A stretch of DNA of 52,706 bases, from contig JAGXRG010000014.1 in the NCBI GenBank assembly GCA_018335935.1, positions 1-52,706 on the forward strand, in the 5' to 3' direction. The translations under genes and the position numbers were made by a program. This DNA is from Chitinophagaceae bacterium (lineage in GTDB: Bacteria; Bacteroidota; Bacteroidia; Chitinophagales; Chitinophagaceae). Under the pieces are notes generated by a model. The model was not told where the DNA came from and did not search any database. It saw nothing but the letters and a program-made list of their open reading frames with translations. Positions 25,441 through 34,722 of this stretch are shown in pieces; position 1 is the stretch's first letter; every line of letters begins with the position of its first letter.

Positions 25441-26067
25441 TTATTTTTTAATTAATCTAACTTCAGCAATGGCACTAAAAGAATATAACTTGCCCGAATT
25501 TATCTCAACACATTCATAACGCTTTCTTCTTTTTGCACCTCTTCTAAAAACTTTTCCTTGTTCAGTCTCAAATAAAATACCTTCTGTTAATTCTTCTATA
25601 GTTAATACATTTTCTTTTTTTATAAGATTATAATTTCTTAAAACACTTAGTAATGCAGTTTCGCCATTTGCTGTTGCTGCTGGATTATGAATAGTCTTTA
25701 ACAGCTCGTTAGTTATATCAGTTGGAAATATTTTTTTTTGAATAAAGTGTAGCAACAAATTTTTGTAATGCATTTTCCATTCTTTTCCATGTGCATCTAC
25801 CCTATTGCCAAACTGTTCAAATGTAAGCAAGTGTGCTATTTCATGTAAAAGTGTAATCAGAAATTCAAACTTATTTAAATTACCATTAATACTTATTCTA
25901 TGGTTTTTATTTATTAAATTATGCCTATAATCTCCTAATACAGATTTTCTTTTTTTAGTAACAGTTAAATGAACGCTGTAAAGGTTAATATAGTAAACTA
26001 CATCTTCAAAACTGCCTTCAGGTAAATAGGCAGCCAAAGCATTCATTGGATGCTCAGTTTTTGCCAT
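25441..26067 (-). CDS. SprT-like zinc metalloprotease-type protein
   Basis: 208 residues. The SprT motif is LLHEIAHLLTFEQFG (His75, Glu76, His79) with a third ligand at His93 in VDAHGKEWK. This is the fold of SprT/Spartan-type enzymes. In bacteria the function is mostly untested. The C-terminal region has a basic RRGAKRRKRYECVEI strand of the kind seen in the family zinc-ribbon, but without its cysteine pairs. It is last in a four-gene operon, overlaps the AtpI-like gene by 14 bp, and is separated by one base from the convergent protease stop. Confidence 0.78.
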   Translation of the reverse strand: MAKTEHPMNALAAYLPEGSFEDVVYYINLYSVHLTVTKKRKSVLGDYRHNLINKNHRISINGNLNKFEFLITLLHEIAHLLTFEQFGNRVDAHGKEWKMHYKNLLLHFIQKKIFPTDITNELLKTIHNPAATANGETALLSVLRNYNLIKKENVLTIEELTEGILFETEQGKVFRRGAKRRKRYECVEINSGKLYSFSAIAEVRLIKK

Positions 26068-26461
26068 TATTACTCTTCATTTTTGTTGCAATTCTTACTT
26101 CTATAATGGTATAAACCAGATATAAAACCATTCCAGTAAAAATTCCATAAGAATTTCTTTTCTCTCCAGCAACCATTAAATAAATAAAAATTGCAATTGA
26201 AATTAACATCAGCTTAATCAATGTTCCACCCATTATGCTTCTGATTGCTACATTAGGATTTTTATTTTGAAGGGCTTTTTTATGTAAAGCAATATTAATA
26301 GCACTTAAAAGAAACAATAAAAAATTAGCTGCAACCACTACATCTGTATTAATTTGATGCTTATACAACCAGCTTTTTAATGGTATGATTGCACAATTGA
26401 TTAAAATAAAAAAAAGAAATAAAGGGATAGTTTGTTTAAAATAAGATTCTTGTTCTTTCAT
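26054..26461 (-). CDS. Four-helix membrane protein, AtpI-like position
   Basis: 135 residues with four predicted membrane helices (about 11-26, 40-58, 78-98, 104-122). The sequence alone does not name it. Its place directly after an AtpZ gene is where Bacteroidota ATP synthase operons carry an AtpI-like small membrane protein, which aids magnesium uptake or c-ring assembly in other phyla. It starts two bases after the AtpZ stop. Confidence 0.5.
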   Translation of the reverse strand: MKEQESYFKQTIPLFLFFILINCAIIPLKSWLYKHQINTDVVVAANFLLFLLSAINIALHKKALQNKNPNVAIRSIMGGTLIKLMLISIAIFIYLMVAGEKRNSYGIFTGMVLYLVYTIIEVRIATKMKSNNGKN

Positions 26462-26463
26462 AA

Positions 26464-26664
26464 TTATTTTTTGGAAGATACTTCTTTAATAAGATTTAAA
26501 ACAATATTGATAATAACCAGAATTGATAAACCAATAGTTACAAAGGGAAAGGAAAAATTAAACTTTGCATCTAGCCATTTTCCAGCAAAAAAAGCAAAAA
26601 AAATACTAACCAATATTTCCAATGCTAAACCAACATATTTATAAGGTTGTTTTGTTGAGTTCAT
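26464..26664 (-). CDS. atpZ: AtpZ/AtpI family protein
   Basis: 66 residues with two helices. YKYVGLALEILVSIFFAFFA, then GKWLDAKFNFSFPFVTIGL, follow the AtpZ/AtpI pattern: a helix, a G-x-W-LD turn and a second helix. Members sit in F-type ATP synthase operons and help assemble the rotor or supply magnesium. Here atpB, atpE, atpF, atpH and atpA do not follow; the operon ends in a SprT-like gene. It starts 3 bp after the preceding gene. Confidence 0.75.
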   Translation of the reverse strand: MNSTKQPYKYVGLALEILVSIFFAFFAGKWLDAKFNFSFPFVTIGLSILVIINIVLNLIKEVSSKK

Positions 26665-26667
26665 AAG

Positions 26668-27114
26668 TTATCGCTTTCTCCTTTTCTTAGACTTTTTAGT
26701 AGGTGCAACAGGTGTAAATCGGTCATCATATGCCTCATTTTTTTGAATATTTAAACTTGTAGTATCCAGTTCAAGTGTTTGTCCACCAGAAATTGCTGTG
26801 GTTATACCTTCTAAATATTTATCTTTTAAAGTTATGGCCTGTTCTAACGAATCGGTTCTATATTTTAATAATTGTAATTGAGTTAATGTTTGTTTATTTC
26901 CATATCCAGGAATATAATATTTTAGGGGTGTTAAAACTAATAAAACAGTAGTTAAACCAACCAATAATATAAATGTTGTGCTTAAAGCTACATACACAGA
27001 AATACGAGTTAATTTGAAGGTTACAATCTCTTCAAAGGTATCATCGTTCATTACAACTAAACGATACTTATTTCTTAGTCTTTTTATTGTTGTATTTTCT
27101 GTTAGCTTTGTCAT
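26668..27114 (-). CDS. Short membrane protein like the N-terminus of M23 peptidases, lacking the peptidase domain
   Basis: 148 residues. The N-terminus RNKYRLVVMNDDTFEEIVTF, a membrane helix (about 34-60) and LKYYIPGYGNKQTL match the leading part of Bacteroidota M23 endopeptidases. The protein then ends after a short coiled-coil-like segment and a very basic tail (KKSKKRRKR), with no HxxxD or HxH zinc motif. It is either a scaffold derived from such a peptidase or a family that never had the domain. No frame with M23 motifs follows, so it is not a simple frameshift. First gene of a tight operon with atpZ. Confidence 0.65.
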   Translation of the reverse strand: MTKLTENTTIKRLRNKYRLVVMNDDTFEEIVTFKLTRISVYVALSTTFILLVGLTTVLLVLTPLKYYIPGYGNKQTLTQLQLLKYRTDSLEQAITLKDKYLEGITTAISGGQTLELDTTSLNIQKNEAYDDRFTPVAPTKKSKKRRKR

Positions 27115-27123
27115 CTGTTAAAA

Positions 27124-27131
27124 CAAAATTA
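27124..27131 (-). promoter_or_regulatory. Promoter -7 element TAATTTTG before the M23-N-like gene
   Basis: Exact TAnnTTTG match on the minus strand that ends nine bases before the start codon at 27114, so the leader would be only two to four bases. The -33 region is weak. Confidence 0.4.
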
Positions 27132-27157
27132 AAGATATCTATCGTTTTGCTAAAAAC

Positions 27158-27187
27158 TTTGATTATGTAAAAATAACTCTACTTTTA
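27158..27187 (+). promoter_or_regulatory. Probable promoter TTTG-N18-TACTTTTA for sprE
   Basis: TTTG at 27158-27161 and TACTTTTA at 27180-27187, with a last-base mismatch to TAnnTTTG and good spacing, 26 bases before the sprE start. Confidence 0.4.
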
Positions 27188-27213
27188 AATATCGGTTTAT
27201 TTACACATTAAGT

Positions 27214-30198
27214 ATGAAATTATCTTTTAAAGTTTCGTTAGTTTATTTAGTATTTTTTTTAATTTCGAATAGGGTTTGTACACAACCTAACACATCTATT
27301 GATTTAGAAAAACAAAAACCAGAAAAATACAAAGACAAATTATTAAATGCTGAAAAAACAGAAGACACCAAGATTAAAGGTGTGAAACGATTTTTTAACA
27401 ACACATTTACACATTACAATTACTATTTTAATGCTAATGTGAAGTTGAATGAAATAATTGAGAAAGCTAAAGAAACTTTTACAGATGATTATACTCAGCT
27501 TTTACCATTTTACAATTATTCTTTAAATACAACAGCTACTGATAAAAACATAGATTCAGTTATTTATAAATGTAATGCTGGTATTTTATTACACGATTTA
27601 AGATCTGATTGGGTAGATGACTTATACATGCTTTTAGGAAAAGCCTATGTACTGAGAAAAGATTTCGACTCTGCTTATCATGTGTTTCAGTATTTAAATT
27701 ATGTATACGCTCCAAAAGATGATGGTTATGATATTCCTATTGGAAGTAATAGTAGCAATGATGAGGGTATTTTTTCTATTGCCACAGATGAAAAGAAAAG
27801 ACCTTTTCTTCAAAAAATTATTCGTAGCCCTTTAGAAAGAAACGAAGCCTTACTTTGGATTTGTAGAAATTATCTTGAACAAAATGAACCTGGCCAAGCC
27901 AATGCATTATTAGCAATTCTAAAAGAAGATCCTAAGTTTCCGAAACGCTTAAAAACTGATTTATATGAATTGCTTTCTTACTGCTATTATAACCAAAAAA
28001 GTTACGATAGTTCAGCAAAATATTTAGAAAAAAGTTTAGGAAATGCTAAGACTAGAGCAGAAAAAGCTAGATGGGAGTTTTTATGTGGTCAAATGTATCA
28101 ACGTTCAGGAAAGTTTTCAGAAGCCGAAAAATGGTTCGAAAAAGCAATAAAACACACTTCAAATCCAATGGTAGAAGTTTATGCCAGATTGTATATGCTT
28201 CAACAATTTTCAGATACTGCAATAAATCATCTAGTTAATAATAGCAACTTAGATCAGTTGAATAAAATGGCTAATAAAGAAAAATTTTCAAGTTATAAAG
28301 ACATTATATATTATGCTGCAGGTAATTTAAGTGTTGCTTTAAATAATAAAGAACTGGCCACAGCATATTATTATAAAAGTGCTACAACTAGCATAGATAA
28401 TCCAACACAAAAAAATAAAAGTTTTTTAGCATTAGCAGATTTAAACTACACATTAAAAAAATATAAGCCAGCTTATATTTATTATGATAGTATTGACATT
28501 AAATTTATTGATAGCTCTGCATTATTTAGAGTAAATGCAAGAAAACCAGCATTAAGAATAATTGCCAAAAATATTGATGCCATTCATTTACAAGATAGTT
28601 TACAAGTACTTGCAAAACTTTCTCCAAAAGATTTAAATGAAGTATTAAAAAAGATTTATTCAAAATATAAAAAAGAAAAAGGTTTAAAAGATGATCTTAA
28701 CAGTTTTGATTTTGGCAATGATAATGTAACCACTTCATCATCTATATTTAATTCAATTTCTACTAATCCTGGTGAATTTTACTTCGATAATGCTGCACTA
28801 AAATCTCAAGGCATTAAAGAGTTTAAATCTAGATGGGGCAATAGACCCAATGTTGACAATTGGAACAGAGCAGCGGCTGTTTCTGGAAAAATAGAATCTG
28901 AAAATTCAGTTGAAGCAAAAGAATCTAAAAGCAGAAATGCATCTAAATTGAATGCAAATAAAGCTGATGTTGTTGATGTAGCTTTAGATATGGGAGATCC
29001 TTCAAATATTCCAGATAAAACCAATCGAAATATTTCTGCAATATCAGAAAATGAAAATGAGCCAGCAGTTGAAATAACACCAGAATATTTATACAATGCT
29101 ATTCCTTTAACAGAAGAAAAGTTAGAAGCATCAAATAAAATAATAATTGATGCTTTATACGAGAATGGCAAAACCTTTAGCGATGTTTTAGATGATTGTG
29201 AAACTGCTATTCTTACTTATGAAGATTTATTGAATCGCTTTCCAGAAAACACACATACAGAAAAAGCATTATTTAATTTGGCTTATTGCTACAAAAACAC
29301 CAATAGAATATTTAAAAGCAATGTAATTATTGAAGCTTTAAATCTTGATTATGGTGATGGTACATTAAATAAAATAATTAAAGAGAAAACTGCAGATCCT
29401 GAAAAGACTAATGCTACAAAAACATATAGTGATATTTATAAATTGTTTTTACAAGAAAATTATCAGCAAGCTGTAATCAATAAAAAACATGCAGATAGTT
29501 TATACAAAGGCAAATATTGGAATCCCCAACTATCATTAATAGAATCAATTTATTATATTAAACAACATGCAGATAGCACAGCTATTGATATTTTAAATAC
29601 TATAATCAAAAGCAATGCAGATAAAGCATTAAAAGAAAAAGCTGCCACAATGATTGATGTGTTGAACAGAAAACAACAAATCATTACTCATTTAAACACT
29701 TTAGATACTTTAGGTAAATTTGATAGCTCTGCAATTTATAGAAGAAGGTTTATTCAAGACTCAATTGCACAAGCTGCTAAAGATGCTTACACTATTGACT
29801 CAAGTTTGATTGGAAAACCATTTTCAAAAGATTTAAATGCACCTCATTATGCAGTTTTACTTTTAACCGATGTTGAAAATGCATTTATTAATGAAACAAA
29901 AAAATCGTTAGACAGTTTTAATGTAGGTCATCCTACAACAAAGGATATCCTTATTCAGTCTTTAAAACTAAATAGACAATATACATTAATGCTTATAGGA
30001 CCATTATCTAATGCTACAATGAGCATGTATTATATAGAGTATGTGCAACCAAAAATGAATACTATTCTTCCATGGATGCCACTCAGTAAATATTCTTTTA
30101 GTTTAATTAGTTTAAATAACTTAGAAATATTAAAAGCAAATAATAATATGGAAAAATACAAAGTGTTTTTGAAAAGTATTTTTCCTGATAAATTTTAA
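27214..30198 (+). CDS. sprE: SprE/PorW, TPR protein of type IX secretion and gliding
   Basis: 994 residues with an N-terminal signal. The early segment HYNYYFNANVKLNEIIEKAK is the PorW/SprE hallmark, followed by TPR arrays (for example AEKARWEFLCGQMYQRSGKF, AEKWFEKAIKHT). A low-complexity Ser/Asn/Glu-rich centre spans about residues 510-620, a second TPR block follows, and the C-terminal domain has HYAVLLLTDVENAFI and SKYSFSLISLNNLEILKAN. PorW links T9SS envelope components in Porphyromonas, and SprE is needed for T9SS and gliding in Flavobacterium. Classical lipobox residues are not clear at Cys22. First gene of an operon with PBP1A (11 bp on) and rsmG. Confidence 0.85.
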   Translation: MKLSFKVSLVYLVFFLISNRVCTQPNTSIDLEKQKPEKYKDKLLNAEKTEDTKIKGVKRFFNNTFTHYNYYFNANVKLNEIIEKAKETFTDDYTQLLPFYNYSLNTTATDKNIDSVIYKCNAGILLHDLRSDWVDDLYMLLGKAYVLRKDFDSAYHVFQYLNYVYAPKDDGYDIPIGSNSSNDEGIFSIATDEKKRPFLQKIIRSPLERNEALLWICRNYLEQNEPGQANALLAILKEDPKFPKRLKTDLYELLSYCYYNQKSYDSSAKYLEKSLGNAKTRAEKARWEFLCGQMYQRSGKFSEAEKWFEKAIKHTSNPMVEVYARLYMLQQFSDTAINHLVNNSNLDQLNKMANKEKFSSYKDIIYYAAGNLSVALNNKELATAYYYKSATTSIDNPTQKNKSFLALADLNYTLKKYKPAYIYYDSIDIKFIDSSALFRVNARKPALRIIAKNIDAIHLQDSLQVLAKLSPKDLNEVLKKIYSKYKKEKGLKDDLNSFDFGNDNVTTSSSIFNSISTNPGEFYFDNAALKSQGIKEFKSRWGNRPNVDNWNRAAAVSGKIESENSVEAKESKSRNASKLNANKADVVDVALDMGDPSNIPDKTNRNISAISENENEPAVEITPEYLYNAIPLTEEKLEASNKIIIDALYENGKTFSDVLDDCETAILTYEDLLNRFPENTHTEKALFNLAYCYKNTNRIFKSNVIIEALNLDYGDGTLNKIIKEKTADPEKTNATKTYSDIYKLFLQENYQQAVINKKHADSLYKGKYWNPQLSLIESIYYIKQHADSTAIDILNTIIKSNADKALKEKAATMIDVLNRKQQIITHLNTLDTLGKFDSSAIYRRRFIQDSIAQAAKDAYTIDSSLIGKPFSKDLNAPHYAVLLLTDVENAFINETKKSLDSFNVGHPTTKDILIQSLKLNRQYTLMLIGPLSNATMSMYYIEYVQPKMNTILPWMPLSKYSFSLISLNNLEILKANNNMEKYKVFLKSIFPDKF

Positions 30199-30209
30199 AA
30201 GGGTTTGGT

Positions 30210-32666
30210 ATGAAAAAATCGGTGAAAATATTTTGGAAATTTTTCTTTGGAAGCTTTGCAGCTTTTATCATTTTCTTATTACTATGTAATTGGGGTGTTT
30301 TTGGTAAAATGCCTTCAATTGATGACATACAAAATCCATCTGCATCACTTTCTTCTCAAGTATATGCTCAGGATGGAAGTTTAATGGGTAAATATTATTT
30401 AGAAGATAGAGTAAATGTAGATTACAAAGATATTTCACCAAATATCGTTAAAGCATTAATTGCTACTGAAGATGAAAGATTTTATAAACACAGTGGAATA
30501 GATTTAAGAGCAATAGGTAGAGCTGTAAGAGGTTTAGGTAGAGATGGAGGTGCAAGTACCATTACCATGCAAACTGCTAAAAATTTATTTACAGAAAACT
30601 GGGCAACACGAAATTTCTTACTTCGCTTTATACAAAAAATAAAAGAATCCATAATTGCGGTAAAACTTGAAATTAATTTTACTAAAGATGAAATTGTTGC
30701 ACTTTATTTAAATAGTGTAGAATACAGCGATCATGTATATGGCATACGAAATGCTGCTAAAACTTTTTTTCAAAAAGAACCCGATAGAGTTTCTGTTGAA
30801 GAGGCTGCTCTATTAGTTGGTATGGTGAATGCCCCATCGTTATATAATCCAAGAAGAAATCCTAAAAACTCTATTGAAAGAAGAAATATTGTTTTAGACC
30901 AAATGGCCCGAAACAAATATTTACAACCCAATGTTATTGATTCATTAAAGCAATTACCCATTGATATGAGTAATTACAAAAAGCTTGATGAAACCAATGG
31001 CTTGGGACCATATTTTAGAATGGTTCTAGGAGAAGAATTAAAAAAATGGTGCGAGGAACATCAAAAATCTAATGGTGAAAATTATAATTTGTATAAAGAT
31101 GGATTGAGGATTTATACAACCATAAACCCTCGTATGCAACTATATGCAGAAGAAGCAGTAGCAAAGCATATGAGCTACATGCAAAAATTATTAAATCAAC
31201 AACAAAATATAAAAGACAGAAGTGTTTGGAAAGGTTACGAAAATGTAATTGAAGCAGCTATTAAACATAGCGATAGATGGTACAACTCTAAAAATGAAGG
31301 AATGGGTGATTCAGAAATTAGAAAATCTTTTGATGAAAAAATTCCTATGAAAATATTTTCTTGGAATAGCAAGAGAGAAAAAGATACCATCATGAGCCCC
31401 TATGATTCTATTGTTTATTGTAAACAAATGTTACAAGCAGGTTTCATGGCTATGGATCCAATTAGTGGTGAAGTTAGAGCTTGGGTGGGAGGAATAGATT
31501 TTAAAACGTTTAAATACGATCACGTAAATTTTAATACTAAACGACAAGTAGGTAGTACTATTAAACCCTTATTATATAGTCTTGCAATAGAACATAGTGG
31601 TTTAACACCTAATAGCATGGTTCAAGATGTTCAACAACATTTTGGTGCATTTGGTAGTGTTCCTGCAACACCAAAAAGTTGTTCAGGTGGCACAGTTACT
31701 ATGGCAGATGCACTAGCAAAATCAAGAAACTGTGCAAGTGCATATATATTAAAAAACTTAGATCCTACTGGTAATAATGCAGCAAAACTTTTTGTTGATT
31801 TTTTAAATAACAAATGTGGTTTACAAACTAATATAGGAGCCAATCCTTCTATGGCATTGGGTGCCTGTGAAATTTCTTTGTATGAAATGATGCAAGCCTA
31901 TAGTATGTTACCAGGTAGAGGTTTTAATGTGAAACCAATTTTCATGACTCGCATTGTAGATAAAAATGGAAATACTTTAGAAACTTTTAGTCCACAACGT
32001 AGAGAAGTCATTAGTGAATTAACTAGCTATCATGTTGTGAATATGATGAAAGGAGTAGTTGATTATGGCACAGCCAGAAATTTAAAATTAAGTTATGATA
32101 TTAGTGGAGAAATTGCAGGAAAAACTGGTACCACCAATAGCAATACAGATGCATGGTTTATGGGCTATACACCTCAATTACTAGCAGGATCTTGGGTGGG
32201 TTGCGATGATCAATTTATACATTTTAATTCATCAAATTATGATGGGCAAGGTGCAAGAGCAGCCATGCCTATTTGGGCATATTTTTATGAAAAAGTAAGT
32301 CACGACCCAAATATTCAAAGCATTGATCCATCTGCAGAATTTTCAAGGCCCGATGTTTCAATAAATGATATTAACTATGATAATATTATGGGTATTCAAC
32401 CCACTACAGGAACAGTTTTAGAAGACGTAGGAAATGGAACTGCTCAAGACTATGGCGTACCAAATCAGTTTAAAGAAAATAACGATATTAAAGCAGAAAG
32501 TAATTTTGATTTAAACAATCCTCCCAAAAAACCAGAAGAACAAAATCCTGCAGGACCCATTCCTAAACCTCAAGAAGATAAAAGTAAAATTGACTTATTA
32601 AAAAACCCTGCAGATAAACCTAAACCAAAAGCTACTTTACCAAAACCAGGAGGTGGAATTAAGTAA
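30210..32666 (+). CDS. Class A penicillin-binding protein 1A
   Basis: Bifunctional peptidoglycan synthase: glycan polymerisation and crosslinking. 818 residues with an N-terminal membrane helix (about 9-31). The GT51 domain has ATEDERFYKHSGIDLRAIGR (catalytic Glu in ATEDE) and GASTITMQTAKNL. The transpeptidase active site is STIK near residue 449, with SRN near 503 and KTGTT near 636. Homologues are about 750-830 residues. The C-terminal 60 residues are rich in Pro and Lys (KPEEQNPAGPIPKPQEDK), probably disordered. Its start lies 11 bp after sprE, so translation coupling is likely. Confidence 0.96.
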   Translation: MKKSVKIFWKFFFGSFAAFIIFLLLCNWGVFGKMPSIDDIQNPSASLSSQVYAQDGSLMGKYYLEDRVNVDYKDISPNIVKALIATEDERFYKHSGIDLRAIGRAVRGLGRDGGASTITMQTAKNLFTENWATRNFLLRFIQKIKESIIAVKLEINFTKDEIVALYLNSVEYSDHVYGIRNAAKTFFQKEPDRVSVEEAALLVGMVNAPSLYNPRRNPKNSIERRNIVLDQMARNKYLQPNVIDSLKQLPIDMSNYKKLDETNGLGPYFRMVLGEELKKWCEEHQKSNGENYNLYKDGLRIYTTINPRMQLYAEEAVAKHMSYMQKLLNQQQNIKDRSVWKGYENVIEAAIKHSDRWYNSKNEGMGDSEIRKSFDEKIPMKIFSWNSKREKDTIMSPYDSIVYCKQMLQAGFMAMDPISGEVRAWVGGIDFKTFKYDHVNFNTKRQVGSTIKPLLYSLAIEHSGLTPNSMVQDVQQHFGAFGSVPATPKSCSGGTVTMADALAKSRNCASAYILKNLDPTGNNAAKLFVDFLNNKCGLQTNIGANPSMALGACEISLYEMMQAYSMLPGRGFNVKPIFMTRIVDKNGNTLETFSPQRREVISELTSYHVVNMMKGVVDYGTARNLKLSYDISGEIAGKTGTTNSNTDAWFMGYTPQLLAGSWVGCDDQFIHFNSSNYDGQGARAAMPIWAYFYEKVSHDPNIQSIDPSAEFSRPDVSINDINYDNIMGIQPTTGTVLEDVGNGTAQDYGVPNQFKENNDIKAESNFDLNNPPKKPEEQNPAGPIPKPQEDKSKIDLLKNPADKPKPKATLPKPGGGIK

Positions 32667-32689
32667 CAAAAATTCTGTTCATAATCATT

Positions 32690-33313
32690 ATGCAAACCTT
32701 ATTAAAATATTTTTCAGATTTTTCAGAAACACAACAAAAACAATTTGAACAGTTATTACCATTATATAAAGAATGGAACGAAAAAATTAATGTAATCTCA
32801 AGAAAGGATATTGACCAATTATATTTACATCATGTATTACATTCTTTAAGCATTGCTGCCATAGTTGACTTTAAAAAAGGAACAAATATTATAGATATTG
32901 GTTGTGGAGGCGGTTTTCCAGGAATACCTTTGGCTATTTTTTTCCCAGAGGTAAAATTTCATTTGGTGGATAGTATTGGTAAGAAACTAAAAGTTGTTGA
33001 AGAAGTTGCCAATGCAATTGGTTTACAAAATGTTTCAACTCAACATACAAGAGCTGAAGATATAAAAAATAGAAAATTTGATTTTGCAATCAGCAGAGCT
33101 GTGGCTCCTTTAAAGGAATTATGGACTTGGGCAAAACCTTTAATAAAACCTGCAGGCATAAATGAAGTTGCTAATGGATTAATTTGTTTAAAAGGTGGAG
33201 ATTTACATAACGAAATTTCTGAAAGTAAAACTCGCCCAAAAATGATGAGTATTTATGATATTTTTTCTGAAGAATATTTTAAGGAAAAGTATATCATTCA
33301 AGTAAAAAAATAA
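32690..33313 (+). CDS. rsmG: 16S rRNA (guanine-527-N7)-methyltransferase RsmG
   Basis: Methylates G527 of 16S rRNA using S-adenosylmethionine. 207 residues. SAM-binding motif IIDIGCGGGFPGIPLAI (about residues 65-81), acidic turn LVDSIGKKLKVVEEVANAIG, and the family segment FAISRAVAPLKELWTWAKPL are all present. It follows PBP1A by 23 bp on the same strand. The end lies seven bases from the convergent broken LysR gene. Confidence 0.95.
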   Translation: MQTLLKYFSDFSETQQKQFEQLLPLYKEWNEKINVISRKDIDQLYLHHVLHSLSIAAIVDFKKGTNIIDIGCGGGFPGIPLAIFFPEVKFHLVDSIGKKLKVVEEVANAIGLQNVSTQHTRAEDIKNRKFDFAISRAVAPLKELWTWAKPLIKPAGINEVANGLICLKGGDLHNEISESKTRPKMMSIYDIFSEEYFKEKYIIQVKK

Positions 33314-33320
33314 ACGCAAC

Positions 33321-34245
33321 TTAATAATTTTCGTTCCATGAAAATTTATTTTTTATAATATTAGTTTTTTCTTTTTTCATATATTCTAAAAAAGCATTTG
33401 CAATTTGTGAATGTTTTTTTCTTTTCATCCAAATTAAACTCCAGGTTGTTTTTATAGGTAACCCTTTAATAGGAATAATTTGTAGCTCTTTATTTTGTAG
33501 CTCATTTTTAATTCCAATTAATGGCATTACAGAATATCCTATACCTGCAATAATTGCTTGCTTTACTGCTTCATTAGAGGTAAGTTCAATTTTCTTTAAA
33601 GCCGAAAACCTTTTTTTTATTAATATATGTTTCCATTATTTGCCTTGTTCCAGAACCCTTTTCTCTGAAAATAAATGGTAGCTCTTTGAATAGTTGATCT
33701 TTTAAATCACCTTCTTTTACTTTTAGAGAAGCGTTACCAATTAAATAAAGTTTATTCTGTAATAAATCTAACTTATCAATATTTATAGAATTAGGCAATT
33801 GAGAGACTAATGCAAAATCGATAGTGTTATCTTCTAAACTTTCAGTAACACTTTTCATATTAGTTACATCCATATTCAATTCAATACCTTTATTTAATTG
33901 TAAAAAATCTGAAAGAAAATAAGGCATTACATATTTACCGGTAGAAACCACTTCAATTTTTAACTTACCAGTCAATTGCCCCTTATAAGCCATTGTTTTA
34001 AAATTAATTGCATTTACTTGATTGATAATTTCTTGGGCAGCTTGAGCTATTTCTTTCCCAAATTTTGTAATGTAAATTTTTCTACCAATAACTTCAGTAA
34101 GGGGAATATCAAATTGTTGTTGAAAGTTTTTTAATTGAATAGATACAGCTGGTTGGGTTAAATGTAATTCCTCAGATGCTTTTGTTATTGATTTGGTTTC
34201 AACAATTTTTAGAAATATCTGTAACTGGTTAAGTGTGTAATTCAT
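33321..34245 (-). pseudogene. LysR-family regulator broken by a frameshift at an A8 run
   Basis: Two frames make one regulator. Frame one (34245 to 33586) starts MNYTLNQLQIFLKIVETKSI and contains the LysR helix-turn-helix ASEELHLTQPAVSIQLKNF plus most of the effector domain, but stops 13 residues after the run AAAAAAAA (T8 on the plus strand, 33611-33618). Removing one A joins ...INKKRFSALKKIELTSNEAVK to the second frame, which ends at 33321 (SVMPLIGIKNEL...FSWNENY). The joined protein is about 305 residues, normal for LysR. Alternatives are a sequencing or assembly error in the run, transcriptional slippage that restores the frame, or a real inactivating mutation. It is divergent from a 90-residue protein. 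Confidence 0.8.
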
Positions 34246-34376
34246 TAATTATATTTATGGTATATATTACAAATATAAATATTGTTAATGCAGATTATAC
34301 AGCATTTTTGCTGAACAAACAATATAATCTTAGTTTGTTTTAGTTTTTATAATTTAACCAATTAATCAAAATTTTT

Positions 34377-34649
34377 ATGCAACATGAAATTAGTTTATTA
34401 GACGACCATTTTTCTGCAGATGAAGCAAATGAAATATTATTAGGAATATATAAAAGCAAAATTCAATTTCATAAAATTAAAAATTTAAGCTCAACTGTTA
34501 GAAATGGAGTATCAGATGAAGTTGCCATAAAAAGAATTGAAGATCTTAATAAATCAGTTGAAAAGCTTACAGAAATTATTGAAACAGCAAAACAAAGCAA
34601 GGGAAAGCTTGTTATAAAATCTGCATTAAATATTAGTTTATTCGCTTAG
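34377..34649 (+). CDS. Small hypothetical cytoplasmic protein, helical
   Basis: 90 residues, with no named family recognised. Charged and helical (AKRIEDLNKSVEKLTEIIETA-type segments), ending in a beta-like KGKLVIKSALNISLFA. No cysteine, no signal peptide. Similar short proteins with an SADEANEILLG...KI-type start seem common in Bacteroidota, without a known role. It is divergent from the broken LysR gene, the usual place for a LysR target. Followed by a strong hairpin terminator. Confidence 0.6.
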   Translation: MQHEISLLDDHFSADEANEILLGIYKSKIQFHKIKNLSSTVRNGVSDEVAIKRIEDLNKSVEKLTEIIETAKQSKGKLVIKSALNISLFA

Positions 34650-34676
34650 TTTTTAATAGAACTATTAAATAGTTTT

Positions 34677-34711
34677 AAAAAAACTCATAGATAATAACTA
34701 TGAGTTTTTTT
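34677..34711. terminator. Bidirectional intrinsic terminator
   Basis: AAAAACTCATAG / CTATGAGTTTTT stem with an ATAATAA loop, flanked by A- and T-runs, between the small gene ending at 34649 and the dNK gene ending at 34723. It can stop transcription from both sides. Confidence 0.85.
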
Positions 34712-34722
34712 ATATTTCTTAA

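Noticed and set aside
26668..27114. Frameshifted M23 peptidase
   Set aside because: No M23 metal-binding motif occurs in any frame downstream before atpZ, which begins three bases after the stop.
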